Shown here: positions 33,396-47,214 of the stretch, one piece after another | Numbering within the stretch: the first letter of the stretch is position 1 | How the letters are laid out: each line of letters starts with the position of its first letter | NCBI RefSeq assembly: GCF_937616625.2 | Contig: NC_065571.1 | Location: 49,771,651 to 49,835,650 of the forward strand | DNA length: 64,000 nucleotides | Source: Mercurialis annua | Taxonomy: Eukaryota > Streptophyta > Magnoliopsida > Malpighiales > Euphorbiaceae | Direction of reading: 5' to 3' | Translations under genes and position numbers: made by a program | The notes under the pieces: generated by a model | The model's database searches: none | Seen by the model: only the letters and a program-made list of their open reading frames with translations | What the model was told of the DNA's origin: nothing

Positions 33396-35565
33396 ATCTT
33401 AAAATAACTGACAAAAATTATAAATATTTGGTATTTTTTTTAGAGTTTAACCTACTTTTTTTGTCAACCTCCTTCACGGTACATTTATATAACAGTCTTT
33501 CTTCAAGCTGCAGAGTTCAGAATTTTAATTTTGATTTTAAAAGGTGCACATAACTAGAGCATAATTTTAATTTGCATGGTGCAGGGTGTGCAATTTGTAT
33601 TTGAGTTGTAATAAGATGGATGAGTCAAAGTGAAGTGGAGCATAATGATTTTGACTCACATTTTGGCAATATTTCAACTCCTAATTAAATCCACTACCAA
33701 ACAACTAGAAGCTTGCTACCATTCGGACCCGCGTAGAGTTCGTGTGTAAAATTTCTCACTTTAACAGATCGAACAAAAATTCAATGCAGCTTTTAAATTT
33801 GTGTCTCGGATTAAATAAATTTATTTTAAGTTTTTTAATCAGTTAGACTTAAATTTATATTTTCAGAGTCAAATAAGTCACTTGAATTAATGAAACTCCC
33901 AAGTTTATGTCTCAGGGTTAAATAAATGTACATTTGAGATGTATAATTTTAATTGGCTTAATTTAAATTAAAAAAGTTTTAGGTCTAATTGATTCAAAAA
34001 ATTAAAATAGACTTATTTGATCATGCAAATATAAATTTTGGGTCTAATTAATTCAAAAAATTAAATAATTCCGAAATATAAATTTGAGGGCGCTTAACCC
34101 TTTATTCTTAATAGATCCTATCCGGCTAAATTTAATTTAGTTGGAGTAATGACTTCAAACATCAGACAATACATGCAACACAACTAATTTATCTTGCATT
34201 TCTCAAAATTAAACTGTCTTGCTATGATTTTCTTTCATACAAGGGAGTAGCAATATCAAATTCATCCGATCAAATATATTGGAGGCTGCTAAATTTTTAG
34301 GTATTTTTAAAATATATTAAATTTTAATTTATCTTTTTAAAATTATTAAACTTCAATTTTTATTTTAAAAAAATATTCCAATTTAATTTTAGGCCATCCA
34401 AATTAGAATATTAAACCATCAACAATTCAGTTACACGCCCTGTAAGTTAGTATTTATCTATTAAAATAAAATATATAATATGCTAATATTTGCCGGCGTG
34501 AAAAATATTTTTAAATTAGATGGCCACATAAATAAAATAAAATCAGAAATATTTTTACAAAATAAAAATAAAAATTTAAAAACTTTAATGAAACAAATTA
34601 ATATCTAATATTATTTTTTTAAAAAAATTAAAGTTCACTTACCCAGAAAGTATTTGACCCCAATTTTCTCTCATATTTGTAAAGTCCTTCAACTTTCATT
34701 TGTAGATAATATTAGACCTTGTGTTTACACTTATCGGATTATGAACAACAAAATCTATATTTTATTGCTTTCAACTTTTTATAATTTTTAATTTATTTAT
34801 TTTTAGTTAATGAACTATAATTTTATTTTACGATGAAAAGTTATTTTCAGTTCAAAATCAAATTTTGTTTACTTGATAGTTGAAATGGATATATTTACAA
34901 TTATATCACATCATATCACATCTACAATTTTTATCAACCCCCGACTAAGTAAAATTGGATCTCAATTAATAAAACAATTAACTGCAAAATAGATTATGAA
35001 TCTTAGTATTTTTGCAATTACGATACAAATTTAAAAATTTGACAAAGTCAGCCGCAAACTTTGAGCTTTTAGAAAATCGGAACATCGATCTATTTTCCAT
35101 TGAAATAATATTGATGTAATTACCAGAACAGTGAATATTATGATGTTATATCAGCGCTTTTCTATTGAAATAGAACTTGGTGTTCTGATTTGCCAGAACA
35201 TGAAAATTAGTGAATGAATTGATCAAATTTTCAAAATTCGTGTTATAATTACAAATTGCGCTAAAAGTCAGAATTCAATGTGCACTTAACCCTTGATAAA
35301 ATTACTTCCAATTGAAGTTTAGTTGATTGTTGATAATCAGATTTAATTAAAATGAGAGTTCAGTGAGTTGTGCAGCTTAATCAGTATCCCTTCGTTTCCC
35401 TTGCAAATGATCAAAACTTGTCTGGCCCAATTAATGAAGCTTCTGAAGAGAAATATAAAACTATATAGTATAATGTTTGTTTTAATCATTTTAGCACTAG
35501 CTAATCTCCGACATTTATATACATAATATTAATATATCTATGAAAATCTTCATTCTACATTAATT
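33396..35565. other. AT-rich spacer downstream of the WRKY40-like gene
   Basis: No gene. Short repeats around 33740-34080 (ATTTATTTAATC / TTCAAAAAATTAAA words) suggest an old, unresolved element. Confidence 0.35.
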
Positions 35566-37082
35566 TCACCAATTTTGCATCCGGGTCGGGTTATATCTTC
35601 CGGAAATAGCCGCTGCAAGTGCCGCCGTGAAATTTGGATCTTTCGTCAAAGAAGAAGCCATTTGTTGAACCAAAAGCTGTTGAATTGCCGGAGCTTGATC
35701 GTCAGTTTCTTGAATTCTCGGCTTCTTAGCATTACTATTCTCTTGCATTTCTCCAGTTTTGATCAGTTCAAGCGTTATTGCACTATTATGTGAAGCCGGA
35801 GCTTTCGCCGGAGGTGACATCTCCGGCTGAGCTGGTTGCATATGGTTGTGCTCTCCTTCGTAAGTTGCCACTACGATTGATGGATCTTCTGCATTTCTTT
35901 GCACCTGAATTTGAAAAAAATGGCAAATTTGCTTAGTTAGTTAATTACTAAATCAATTAATAATTAGTGAAATTTGATGAGATTTGATTGGTTGTTGTTT
36001 TTAATTAATTACCTTCTTTTTGACTGGGCAGCCCGGGGCAAATGAACACTTGAAGTAAGCTCTAGGGCATGGGTTATCTCTAGTAACCTTTTGCCCGTAT
36101 TTCCTCCATTGATATCCATCTTTTACTACCTGAAAATAATCAACCAAAAACAAAAGTTAAATTAGTATAAAATTAAATTTTAGTCTAGTTTATAATTTTA
36201 ACACAGGATTTTTAATTTTTTATGATTCAAAACACTATCCGATCAATTATATTGATATAGAAACTAGAATCCATCTTGTTGTGCTTTTCAATTTTAGATT
36301 CCGACATTCCACATCAGCACGGATTGATCAGATTTTTAATCGGTAACTAGAATACGATGTATGATTTTATCTATATTTTAGTCTAAGAAAATAATGAAAA
36401 TATTATGGAACTTGATTAATTACCAAAGTAGTATCAGAAGGATCAGTGCGAAGATAAACATTTGAAATCTTCGTTTTGGTGTTATCTTTATCAGACTTTT
36501 TAGTAGCGGATTCCAATTCGTCGCTAGAGCTACTTTCCGTCGGTCGATTACTATTATTATTAATAATAATATTACTATAATCTTCACTCTCCGCCTTCCT
36601 TTTCCTCGCCGTCATCGACGTATCAGAATTCTTGTTCGTCGTCATCAAATCCGCCAAATGATTTTGCAAAGCATTGTAATTTTCACATAGAACACTCAAC
36701 ATTTCCGTCAGTTTCTTATTCTCCGAGCTTATCCTGCTCAGCTCTCGTATCAGAACGCCGGTGGACGGCATAGTTTGCTCTTCTTCCTTTATCGGTAATT
36801 GTATCCGTTCAAACCTAGAAGTTTCCGGGTCGAATCGTTCATTCTTCTGATTCATTTAAAAAATTCTTGATCAGTCGGACAATTAGATGAACTTTTTAGC
36901 AGAATCCGTTTACAGAATCCTGCTAAGCGTTATACCGTTTGAGCTATAACTCATTAGCGATTCGGATGAAAATAAAAATAAAGAAAAGAAAATGACTCAG
37001 AACTCACCGGAGTTGCGTCGATGTGGTTAGTGAAAGTGTTGATGTTGAGACCGAGAGAAGTGTTGACCCAGTTAGACTCCAT
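35566..37082 (-). CDS. WRKY40-like transcription factor, group IIa (317 aa)
   Basis: Exons on the minus strand: 37082-37008, 36846-36424, 36129-36013, 35904-35566; all phase 0. Residues 1-25 include TSLGLNIN, a weak EAR-like motif. Residues about 56-95 form a leucine-rich coiled coil ([15 protein letters not shown]), used for pairing among IIa proteins. A basic patch ARKRK is a likely nuclear signal. WRKYGQK is at 174-180; zinc ligands are Cys194, Cys200, His224 and His226. The intron before VQR is the V-type of groups IIa and IIb. The C-terminus has [20 protein letters not shown], characteristic of IIa. Length and exon plan match the WRKY40/18/60 type, which in Arabidopsis tune defence and ABA responses. 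The exon 2 acceptor (ATGAATCAG|AAG) is the least certain junction. Confidence 0.92.
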
Positions 37083-37139
37083 GGATTGTAAGGTTTGTAA
37101 TTGAATATTAAGAGAATGGGAAAAAAGGGAGGAAGAGAA

Positions 37140-37840
37140 GTGGAATATATAGGAGGAAGGAGAGAATGAGAGCGGCGGCAAAGCAAGTGGCGGAGGAGGA
37201 AAGTCACAAGAAGGAGCGGATAAAAGATTAGTCAAATTGCTGGCCTCAAACCGATAGATAGCTACATTTTTCAATTCTTGATTTTTAAAGTAACATCACA
37301 TTTCCTACATATTTGACCCTCCAAATTTTTTTCTATACTTTAATAATAATGAATTCTGAATTAAATTATGGACCATGGAGTTTTTTTTTTCAATTCTTTT
37401 ATAATTTCAAATATCATTTTCATTTTTTTTACAACTGGAGCTGATTGAAAATTTGTCACTCAATGTAGGTAAAATTTGACATTATTTTCATTAGTTAATT
37501 ATGTGATACAAATAAAAAATTAAATACCATGAAATTTAATATATATTTGGTTATAAAAAAAACTGAAATAAAAATGACTTTTCTAATAATCGGCATGGAA
37601 AACGCTTATAAAATTAATTGGGCTCACGATTATTGGTGAATACAATTCCGCGCTTACACCATTAGAGTTACGATCGATTGATATAGTGATGATTAAGATA
37701 ATGTCGAAATGCATGAAAAAGTCGGCAAAGAATGTTGAATTCTTGAGCGTGTCAAGGTCAAGGGAAAAGAAAGAAGAAAGTGCCCAGCTAATTAACAAAC
37801 AAAAACAAGTAACGAAGACAAAAGTTGTTTCTTGTTGACC
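37140..37840 (-). promoter_or_regulatory. WRKY40-like gene promoter with four W boxes
   Basis: A TATATA element lies near 37145. TTGACY cores occur on the minus strand at 37230-37235 (TTGACT) and 37756-37761 (TTGACC), and on the plus strand at 37313-37318 and 37835-37840 (both TTGACC). Such clusters are typical of WRKY genes that are regulated by WRKY proteins, including themselves. Confidence 0.5.
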
Positions 37841-38855
37841 TTTTTTGTTATCTCCTACACTTTATGTCCTTCCACGATGCTTCATTTTTGCTATTAGTAC
37901 TATAAATGTGTTCTTCATGCCGGACATATATATTATATTATCTTTTACTTTTTTTAATAATATATGTCAAATTTTATTAATTTAAATTATTAAAATGTCA
38001 ATTAATTTAGATCCATCAATAGTATTTTTTTATATGTAAATTTAATCTTAAATAAATAAAGTACTTTAAAGACATTCAAAATACAAAAAAAAAAATTAGA
38101 ATTCTAAGAGGGATGGGATATATAATTAATGTTGCATACTTAAATTCTACTGACTATGTCGACAGAGATTTGAAAAAAAATGGAGATTCCAGCTCCTCAT
38201 TGATTTTAAAGACTATTGAGACGAATTCACATGTTTAAGTCGCCTACAACTTAATTTCTACTCATTTTTTATTTTTATAAAAAATAAGTTTATATTTTAA
38301 GAAATTATTGTACGAAAAGAAAAGAAATCTCATATTGTTAGAGTTTATAAGTGTGAGAGTTTAACCACCTATTAAATATTATTAATTATTTATAAGGCTT
38401 AATGTATCTTTTGACTTCTAATTTTTTCAATTAAAGATGGATATATCCTATGTTAGTTGTTAGTAGGAGTTAGCAAAAATTAATTTAAATCAGAAAAATT
38501 ATGGTTTGAGGAGAATCCGGCGACCGAACTCTCGATCTCACACATATTGAATGACTTAACATCAGGTCAAGCTTTCAAATGCTACTCCTAAATTTGTATT
38601 CATTCACCCATTTAATCTCTTATCTTCAAATTAATCTATTTGACATCTCTATTTTACCTGTTTATCTTTTAAAATTGTTATTTTGGCAAGTGTTTGGCTG
38701 CGGAGTTGTATAATTTCACTCAACTACTCATCTTTCAGTTTAACATTTTTAACATTTTATTTTATTTTATGTAATATTAATATAAAAAGACTAACTCTCT
38801 ATTTTATATTTAATTGTGAATTTTTAACTTTTAAAATAATTATTTTAAAAATAAC
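37841..38855. other. AT-rich spacer
   Basis: No gene or resolvable repeat seen. Confidence 0.35.
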
Positions 38856-38858
38856 TTT

Positions 38859-39116
38859 CACTATAAGAAATTCTGTTTTTGCAGCTAATTTTTTTTACTG
38901 CTAAATAACATTTTGTAGCATTATTTTTGAAATTTGATGCCATTAGCTAAGTTATAGCAGCAATTTACAGCAAATTTTGTTACCAATAATTTAAGGCAAC
39001 GTTTTATTAGCAGCAACATGCCATAATTTTTTTTGGTTGCTATATGTTAATAGTAACAATTTTAGGATTATTAGCAGCAAAAATGTTTGCTGCTAATTTT
39101 AGTATTTCTTGTAGTG
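38859..39116. mobile_element. CACTA-type MITE (258 bp)
   Basis: Left end CACTATAAGAAATTCTG; reverse complement of the right end CACTACAAGAAATACTA. Flanked by the 3-bp duplication TTT (38856-38858 and 39117-39119). Subterminal TTAGCAGCAAA and TGCTGCTAATTTT repeats are visible. No ORF. Confidence 0.8.
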
Positions 39117-39119
39117 TTT

Positions 39120-40677
39120 TTTTATCTTTTGCAAAAGGAAAAGAAGAAAAATAAAAAATATGAAAATAAATTAATATATTAAAATAGTAATTAAAACTAA
39201 AAACTTAAATTTTTTTAAACTTAAATTTCACTTTTATTTTTATATATAAACAAATAAAATAAAGCACTCAATATTTTTTTTTTTTATATTTTACATCTCT
39301 TCATCCATTTGATCTTTCTATTTTTCAGTTTAACCTATGTATCTTTCATCCTTCTATTTTGATGAGGTATCAAATTAGTTGGTGGTCCAATTAATATTTT
39401 TTAGACACATTAGTGCGTTTGTGCCTTGCTCTTTATTTCAGAATTAAACATGCAAAATTCAAAATTTAAGATGTCAGATAGATTAAACTAAAATATGAGG
39501 GGTTTAGATAGTGAACTGATATAAGTTATGGGAGTCAACATATACATTAAGCCAATATTATAGTCAAGACTAGACTTAAACATATTCGTATGCATGTGAA
39601 TTCTTACATTCTAACTCATATAGAATCAAATATTTATATCTATTAACTCAATAAAATTTTAATTCATTTTGCTTAATACTTTTAAAACGAGTTTATATAA
39701 GTTGAATTTAGCTCATGATAGTTCGTTCATAATTTTTTAAATATGATAAATCGATCATGCATTATGCAAGAAACAACTGTAAATATATTAAAATTTATAT
39801 AAATCTGTATTTATTTATGTTTATATCTTTAATATTGTCGTTTTATGCATGCTCTAAAAATGTAAGAATGAGCCTGAGAGAATTTATTTCTGAAGGTTGG
39901 ACTAAATAATTGAAATAAATTAAATTTAACTTAGATAAGTTCAACTATTATAAGTTTAAAGATCCAACTGACTTTTTATACACTAGTTTTATTTTTATGA
40001 ATTTCTTATACACTAGTTTAATAAGAACAATAGAAAATAGGACTCGCCATTTAGATATTAAAAAAATACTTCAAAAAGGTCGTTGAGATTACAAGTGTTG
40101 GGAAAACGTTCAAATGAAATTATGGTTTAACTTCATAAAAATTGAAATCATTTTCTTGATGGGTAAACAAACCAACATAATGAGAATTGAGTTTTGGACA
40201 AGAAATTCAGTTATTGAATAATAATTAAGAGTAAACTTTTCTCAATAGAGTTGCGTTCAGGTTAATTAATCATATCATTATGTTATATAGTATAAAATTA
40301 TGCACACATAAGTCAGTCCAATATAGATAGATTGATTGAGCAAATGGAAAAATATTGTGCAATTTTTAAGAATATATGGAGGATGTTCCCACCAACTACA
40401 TCACTCGTCTGTATGCAGATTTTTCAATTCCTCGCATTAAGTAAATTGCTTATTCCAATAGTGTTTAGTAAGATATTTTGAATACTTTTGCTTAAACCAT
40501 TAATATTACTAATAATTTTTATATGAATCATCCAATTATAGACTTCTTTACACTTTTTATTTTATTGTCAGTTAGCTAATTGATTATTGAATATATTGTG
40601 AAATTACAATTGTAAAGTTGTAAGATTTGCGAGGTCATCTAATATTTTGAATTTGAGTTTCTTCATATAGTGATAAT
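39120..40677. other. AT-rich spacer
   Basis: No coding potential. TTTAATCTATC / TCAGTTTAA words near 39300-39550 suggest an unresolved old inverted repeat. Confidence 0.3.
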
Positions 40678-40991
40678 TGTAAAATCTAGGACAGAGAATA
40701 GGGAAGAAAAAGAAGAATTGAGAAAGAAAGTTTTATGTATATTGATTCTAATAACCGTTTTGTACAAGATATGCTATATATACAGAGTAAAGTAATGCCA
40801 GATAGACTAACTAACTAAACACACATGAGGTGTGTGTTGCCAACTAAGCTAACTAATCAGTAATCATAATTATATCCAGAAACATTAGTCAACATCCCCC
40901 CAACAAGTTGAAACTTGATGAAAAACAAGGTGCAAACTGGACAAAAGGAATTGATGAGGAGCAGACCCAAAAGCTTTGGTCATAATATCAG

Positions 40992-43697
40992 CTAATTGAA
41001 ACTTAGAAGGCATAAAGGTTGGAGCAATAAAACCTTCCTTGTATTGTTCACAAACAAGATGACGGTCTCCAAATGTTTCGTTCTCTCATGGAAAATAGGA
41101 TTAGCGGCAATATGCAGGGCTGCTTTGTTATCGCAGTGAAGCACAATTGGAGAAGAAACAAAAACATGAAGGCCTCGCAATAAATATTGAAGCCAGAGAA
41201 GTTCACAAGTAGTGGCTTCCATTTACCTATACTTTGCTTCAGTAGAGGACCTAGAGATGGTAACCTACTTCTTGCTCTTCTAGGATATAAGAGAGTCCTT
41301 AAGAGATATGCAAAAACCTATCACTGACCTTCGAAGATCAAAACAAGAAGCCCAGTCTGAATCACAATACGCCTGAAGAGTCAAATCAGAAATAGCAGAA
41401 TAAAACAAGCCTAAATCTTGACAACTTTTTAGGTAACGAAGTACATGGAGAGCTGATTCGCAATGTGGTAGGCGTGGAGAGCTTAGAAATTGACTTAGCA
41501 CATGAACTGAAAAACTAATGTCAGGTCTTGTGATATTGAGGTAAAGTAAACGTCCAACAAATCTTTAATAAGAATTGGGATCAGGTAGAAGTTCACATTC
41601 AGTAGCAGACAACTTCAAGTGAGATTGTAGAGGAAATGAAATGGGTTTTGCACCAGTCAAACCAGAATCATCAAGTATGTCAAGGATATATCTCTTCTGA
41701 TTGAGGGATATACCCTTTGAAGTACGATATCTCTAAACCAAGAAAGAACTTTAAAGGACCGATATCCTTGATTGTAAACTTGGAATGGAAAAATTGCTTA
41801 ACTGCATTTAGCTGTTGTATGTCATCTCCTGCAAGTAGAACATCATCCACATACACAACACGAGCAACAAAATGACCATTTTGATGTTTAGTGAAAAGAT
41901 AATTGTCATGAACTGATTGAATAAAATCCATGTCAAGAAGAGATTGGGTGAAAGCAATATTCCATTGTCTTGAGGCCTGCTTCAGGCCATATAAGGACTT
42001 GACCAACTTATAAACCTGATGAATTTTTTGCTTTAGTGTAACCTTGTGGAGGAACCATATAAACATCATCATCTAGAGTACCATGCAGAAATGCCTTATT
42101 AACATCTAATTGTCCCAGAAACCAACCACGAGAAGCAGCTAAAGAAATAAGAAGTCTAAATGTTACAAGTTTAGCAATAGGAGAAAAACTATCAGCGAAA
42201 TCTAATCCTTCTATCTGATTATAGCCTTTAGCAACAAGACGGGCTGTTAATCTTTCAACTTACCATCAGGATTATGCTTAATTTTGTAAACCCATTTGGA
42301 TCCTATAGCCTTCTTATTAGGAGGCAAATCAGTTAGAATCCAAGTGCCATTTTGTTCAAAAGCAAGTAATTCTTGTTGTATTGCATTAACCCATTTAATA
42401 TCTTTAGTAGCTTTGTTATAAGAAAAAAGTTCTGTTATAATAGAAGTAGAGTCAACAGGATCATTAATAATGGATGAAGTTTTAGTAAGGAGGGAATAAG
42501 AAGGCAAAGGATATTGTTACCCACTAGCTAGAGTAAAAGAAAAGGCGGAATTAGATGAAGTTCTAGGATTGATAGTAGTTTCATAATCTTTGAGCCAATA
42601 GGGTAAGATTCTTGGTCTGGAGGATCTTCTTAGGATTGTTGTATTGGTTGTAGGAATAGTATGACCTGAGTTAGAAGGAAAAGAGAGACGTGGTGAATCT
42701 ATAGGTTCTCGAAGAATTGGATTAAGAGGGATAGAGGACATGACTGTATCTGAATCAGAAGTAGGATTAATAGTAAGGACATCATTAATAGCAAGATAGA
42801 ATTTTGCATTTGCATATAGGAAAGTGAACTCTAGAAAATGAACATCTCTGCTAGCAAAAATACTAATTGGTGGATAAGTTCATAAGTTTATATGCTTTTT
42901 GATTAGAACAATATCCAAGAAAAAGAGATATGATGCTTCTAGAATCAAACTTATCAGTAGCAGGAGATAGATTTTCAGCAAAACATAAGCATCCAACAAT
43001 TCTTAGATGATTATAATCAGGACTCTTTGAATAGAATTTTTCATATGGTGATTTCTAGGATAGTAATTTCATTGGCATTCAATTAATCAAATAGGTAGCT
43101 GTCAAAAGACAATCTCCCTAAAAGTGTTTAGGAAGATTAGCATGAAGTCATAGGGCTCTAACAACTTCAAGAAAATGCATGTGTTTTCTCTCAACAACAC
43201 CATTTTGTTACGGTGTGTAAGGACATGTGTGTTGGTGGATAATACCATTTTCTTGCAAGAATGAGGAAACAGTTTGGTTAAGGAATTCAAGACCATTATC
43301 AGTCCTAATGGTTTTAACTTGAGTTTAATATTAAGTAAAACCATTTTCAGAAAAGTTATCAGTACTTTAGCACAAAGTACTTTATGTGCCAATAAGAAAG
43401 TTCAAGTGACTCTAGTACAATCATCTACTATGGTAAGAAAATAATGAGAGCCTTGATTAGATGGTATTTTGTAGGGACCCAACATATCTATGTGTAGAAG
43501 GTCAAAAGATTTTGAACTTTTAATTTCAAAAATAGGAAATGATAATCTTGTTGTTCAGCTTGTGGACAAATTTCACAACAAGAAGAATGAGATGGATGAT
43601 AATGAAAAGAAGGGATATGAATCATAGTAGATGTGCTAGCATGTCCTAACATAGCATGCAAAGTTGAGAAATTAACTGTGTTATGTGCAACATTCAC
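40992..43697 (-). pseudogene. copia integrase, RT and RNase H remnants
   Basis: Pieces in order: pre-integrase LHAMLGHAS with a CCEIC knuckle (43697-43488); integrase core scraps (43392-43102); RT start NGTWILTDLPPNKKAIGSKW (near 42350); RT core SLYGLKQASRQWN and VVYVDDVLLAGDD (42072-41680); then VLRYLKSCQDLG and AYCDSDWASCFD (41501-41280); RNase H ending VLHCDNKAALHIAANP and FHERTKHLE (41222-40992). The YVDD site survives but stops interrupt the frame, so it is non-functional. Confidence 0.85.
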
Positions 43698-43876
43698 ATA
43701 AGAACAAGAAAGTGGCTCATTAATGACCTTTTTATTGATTTTGAACTGACAAATAAAATCGTTATGTTGTGAAAAAGAAGTACTTATAGAAGATTTATGA
43801 AAGGAACAACTTGAATCGAGTTTGTACAGTCCAACAATCTGTTGACCCTGAGCCGAATGACATTAGTCCTCAGGTC

Positions 43877-45416
43877 CTATATAAGGAAACATTTACAGAG
43901 AAATATTACCTTGAGAGGATTGGTTTGTACCAACTTGCTAACTGATAGCATATTGTATTTGAAATTTGGCATAAATAAAACATTTTTAAGAGTGAAATAA
44001 GGGGTTAGAGTAACATGACTTGATTTGTGTACAGAATTCAGTGTTCCATTAGGTAAACAGACTTTTATAGCTTTATTGAGAGTTTTTAGGTTTGAATGTA
44101 GGCTAGGATTGAAAGTCATATGGTATGAGGCTCCAGTATCTATTATCCAAGAATCTTTATCACATAAACCAAAACTACTAAAAGCATAAGATGAAATAAT
44201 ACCTGCAAAGCTCAAAGAATCACCATAAACTCTCTCCAGTCCCTGCAAATTTTCCAGAAAAACTAGCATTTTCTATTGTTGTTTTCTGTTTGATGAATCT
44301 CAGCATTCATGCAAGAGTATTTCCCATATGTTCATAGTTACTAAAGTTAGCTGGGTAAGTCCCATTTCTCTGTATGGTTTTCTGAAGTGTCATTATTGGT
44401 TTAATTATCATGAACAGTGTATGTCTGAGCTGTCATTCTTATGCCCTGTTGTTGTTGTCCCCTTCCTTTATTCCCTTTAAACCATTAAGGGTATCTAACA
44501 AGTTTGAAACAGCCCGACCTGATGTGGCCATCTCTATTACAGTAATCACAGTGCCCCTTTCTTTATTATCTCTTTTGTATTCTTGTCCATATTTCTTCTT
44601 GTTGTCCCAAGTTCCTCTGCCATAACCTTGTGGAGTAGCTAACAGGGTTGTGTTATCAACCATTGGGGTGTTGTTACCACTAATTTGTTTATGTTTCTCC
44701 ACAGACAAAATCATAAAATAAGCTTTATTTTCATTAGGCAAGAGATTCAGAAGTAGTATTTGGTTTCTGGTGTATTCATAATCTGCATTTAACCCTATTA
44801 AAAATCATACCAGTTTATCTTGAGAGTTACATTCAGCAATTCTTTTTCCCAATTCACAAGTACATTGTTCAATTGCTCCACAAGTACAAGTAGGTAATAC
44901 AATCATACAAGCTAATTCATCCCACAATTGTTTAAGCTTGGTAAAATAAACTAATATCTCATCACTGCCTTGAGTAATTAGGGTTAAATCTCGCTTCAAT
45001 TGATATAATGTTGGACCATTGCTTTGGCCAAATCTTTGTTTCAAATCATCCCAAGGTTACTTAGCAGATGAAGCATAAAGAAAAGCTCCAGATAATTGTT
45101 TTGAAATTGAATTAAGTAACCAAGAGATTACCATGCAATCCACTTTAATCCACTGTTCATAGGCATCAGATTCTTCATTATGCATTTTACATTTTCCATT
45201 TATAAACCCTAATTTTGTTTTAGCTCCCGATGCTATCTTAACAGATCGACTCCAGCTGAAGTAGTTGTTAACAGTAAGTAAAGTACTCACCAGTGTTATG
45301 TTTGGATGATCCGATGATTGTAGAAGAAGAGGATCGCCATTGTAGAGGTTCGAGTTCCTCACATTGTTTCGATTCAATCCAGCATCCATAACACTGTTAT
45401 CTGTTCCTTCCTCCAT
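43877..45416 (-). pseudogene. copia gag and protease remnants
   Basis: Gag starts MEEGTDNSVMDAG (45416) with LLLQSSDHPNITLV and YFSWSRSVKIASGAKTKLG, then breaks at 45057 and resumes as MKQRFGQSNGPTLYQLKRDL (45044-44805). A zinc-knuckle remnant reading CDYCNRDGH is present near 44540. Protease DSWIIDTGASYHMT is read at 44269-43877. Several stops and frame changes separate the parts. Confidence 0.8.
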
Positions 45417-45743
45417 GAGTTCTGAAGTAGACTAGATCTATATTGTTTGTTGATTATTGTTCTTCGTTTTGAAGAATTTTCTCTCTAGGATTGAATTTTT
45501 TTCTAGAGCTCTAATACCATGTAGAATCTGGTACAAGGAATAGGGAAGAAGAAGAAGAAGAATTGAGAAAGAAAGTTTTATGTATATTGATTCTAATAAC
45601 CGTTCTGTACAAGATATGCTATAAAGTAAAGTAATGTCAGCTAGAGTACCTAACTAAATACACATGAATTTTGTGTTGCCAACTAAGCTAACTAATCAGC
45701 AAATGAATCTATTCATAATTACATCCAGATACATTAGTCAATA

Positions 45744-46330
45744 TATTTTATTTATTTCATAAATTTAACAATTAACTGTGGATTTCATTAGCTCCATCTT
45801 AATATATTTTTTCAAATTGTTCGCGTATGTATTTTCTTATTTGATAAATTTAACTTATAAATTTTAAATATAAAAAGAATATCTAGACATATAAGAATCT
45901 TATTTCATTCCCATATTTTTTTCCAAAAGTTTATTTTATAATAATAATGCCATTTCTCCGGAAAAAAAATTCAAGTAAGAATATTAGCAGCATTAGCATA
46001 TCTACAAATATAAATTAAACTTTTAAAAGAATTATTTATTGATTTTTATTTTATATTTTTATTTAAAAGTTTAAGAAATGATATGTTAAATATTAAAATT
46101 AATGCTGTTCACAACAATATGAGAACGATGGAAGACTATGTGCACATTTGACCTGATTCAAATGAAAAGCTTAAAGACCAAGAATCACTTCACTTAATGC
46201 ATGCCATGTCGGTAATCACATCCGATCATCTATTGCTGCCACTTGGCATGTACACGGAATAAGGAGATGAATTTAATTGGACTGACAACATTGTATACTT
46301 ATTGATCTGAGAAAATACCAATACATTCAT
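45744..46330. other. AT-rich spacer
   Basis: Nothing recognised. Confidence 0.3.
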
Positions 46331-47214
46331 TTATGGCTAAAGAATTATCCTTCGAGAAAAAAAAATCCACTTTTAATCCTAATTCACTCACACTCTCAAA
46401 AATTATCAATTTTATTTAAATTATAATTTTCTGTTTCAATTGCACCTCCAATTATCAAATTTACCTCTTTTTATTTAAAAAAATTAAATCAATACTTTAT
46501 ATTTTATCATATATTCTAAACAGAGTTTAACGTTATATTTAAAATAAAAAAATTTATTCTTTCTAAAAATTATAAAATTTATTAATAATTCTTTTAAATA
46601 AATATATTTATTTTATAAAAAATCACATCCACAACCACACCGCATTGATTCCACAAGATTATTAATAATATTCCGATATTTGAACGATTCTGTCGTCACT
46701 ATCCGACCCACCGGAGAAATATATCATTAAATAATTTTAAAAAATAAAACAATAAAACAATAAATTATTTTAATATAAAACATTTTTTTAAAAATAAAAT
46801 AAGTAAAATTCGTTTGTCTTCCTCTGAGAAAGGCGAACAATTTTAATTATTTTAATTTTTAAATTTTTAAATTGATTATTTTCTAAAATTATTTAATTAT
46901 ATATTGAATTGAATTGTAGTATTTAATAAAAATTATTATTAACTTTTGAAATTTTAGGAAATATGTTTTTATTTTATTTTAATTATAACAATGAGGACTA
47001 TTTAAAATATTTGTTAAAATTTAAAATATTAAAAAAAGATCAGTTTGATGCTTGAGGGTGTAATTAAAACCTAAAGGTGCGGATTTTGATGATTAAGGGT
47101 GCTATTGAAACCAAAAGATCATAATTTGAATAAAATTGGTGATTTTCAACATGAAAGTGTAAATGAATTGTGGCTAAAAGATGATTGAGTTTTTTTAAAA
47201 AATTAGCCATAGCT
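46331..47214. mobile_element. foldback/MITE-like inverted repeat (about 880 bp)
   Basis: Both ends read TATGGCTAA inward, followed by similar arms of about 130 bp (left: TTATCAATTTTATTTAAATT, TTTCAATTGCACC; right complement: TCACCAATTTTATTCAAATT, TTTCAATAGCACC). The arms are diverged, no target duplication was found, and the ends are approximate. Confidence 0.55.

Larger units (their letters stand above)
40678..45743 (-). mobile_element. degenerate Ty1-copia retrotransposon
   Basis: About 5.1 kb, reading right to left. LTR-like copies lie at 45520-45743 (5') and 40678-40894 (3'), about 220 bp each and clearly diverged. Next to the 5' LTR the minus strand reads TGGTATTAGAGC, a near match to the initiator-Met primer-binding site TGGTATCAGAGC; next to the 3' LTR is a GTTGGGGGGA purine tract. 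Coding remnants are in copia order but broken by stops and shifts. No clean target duplication was found. This is an old copy. Confidence 0.9.

Noticed and set aside
44410..44625. Plus-strand ORF of 71 codons in the old copia element
   Set aside because: It lies opposite the decayed gag zinc-knuckle region and has no independent support.
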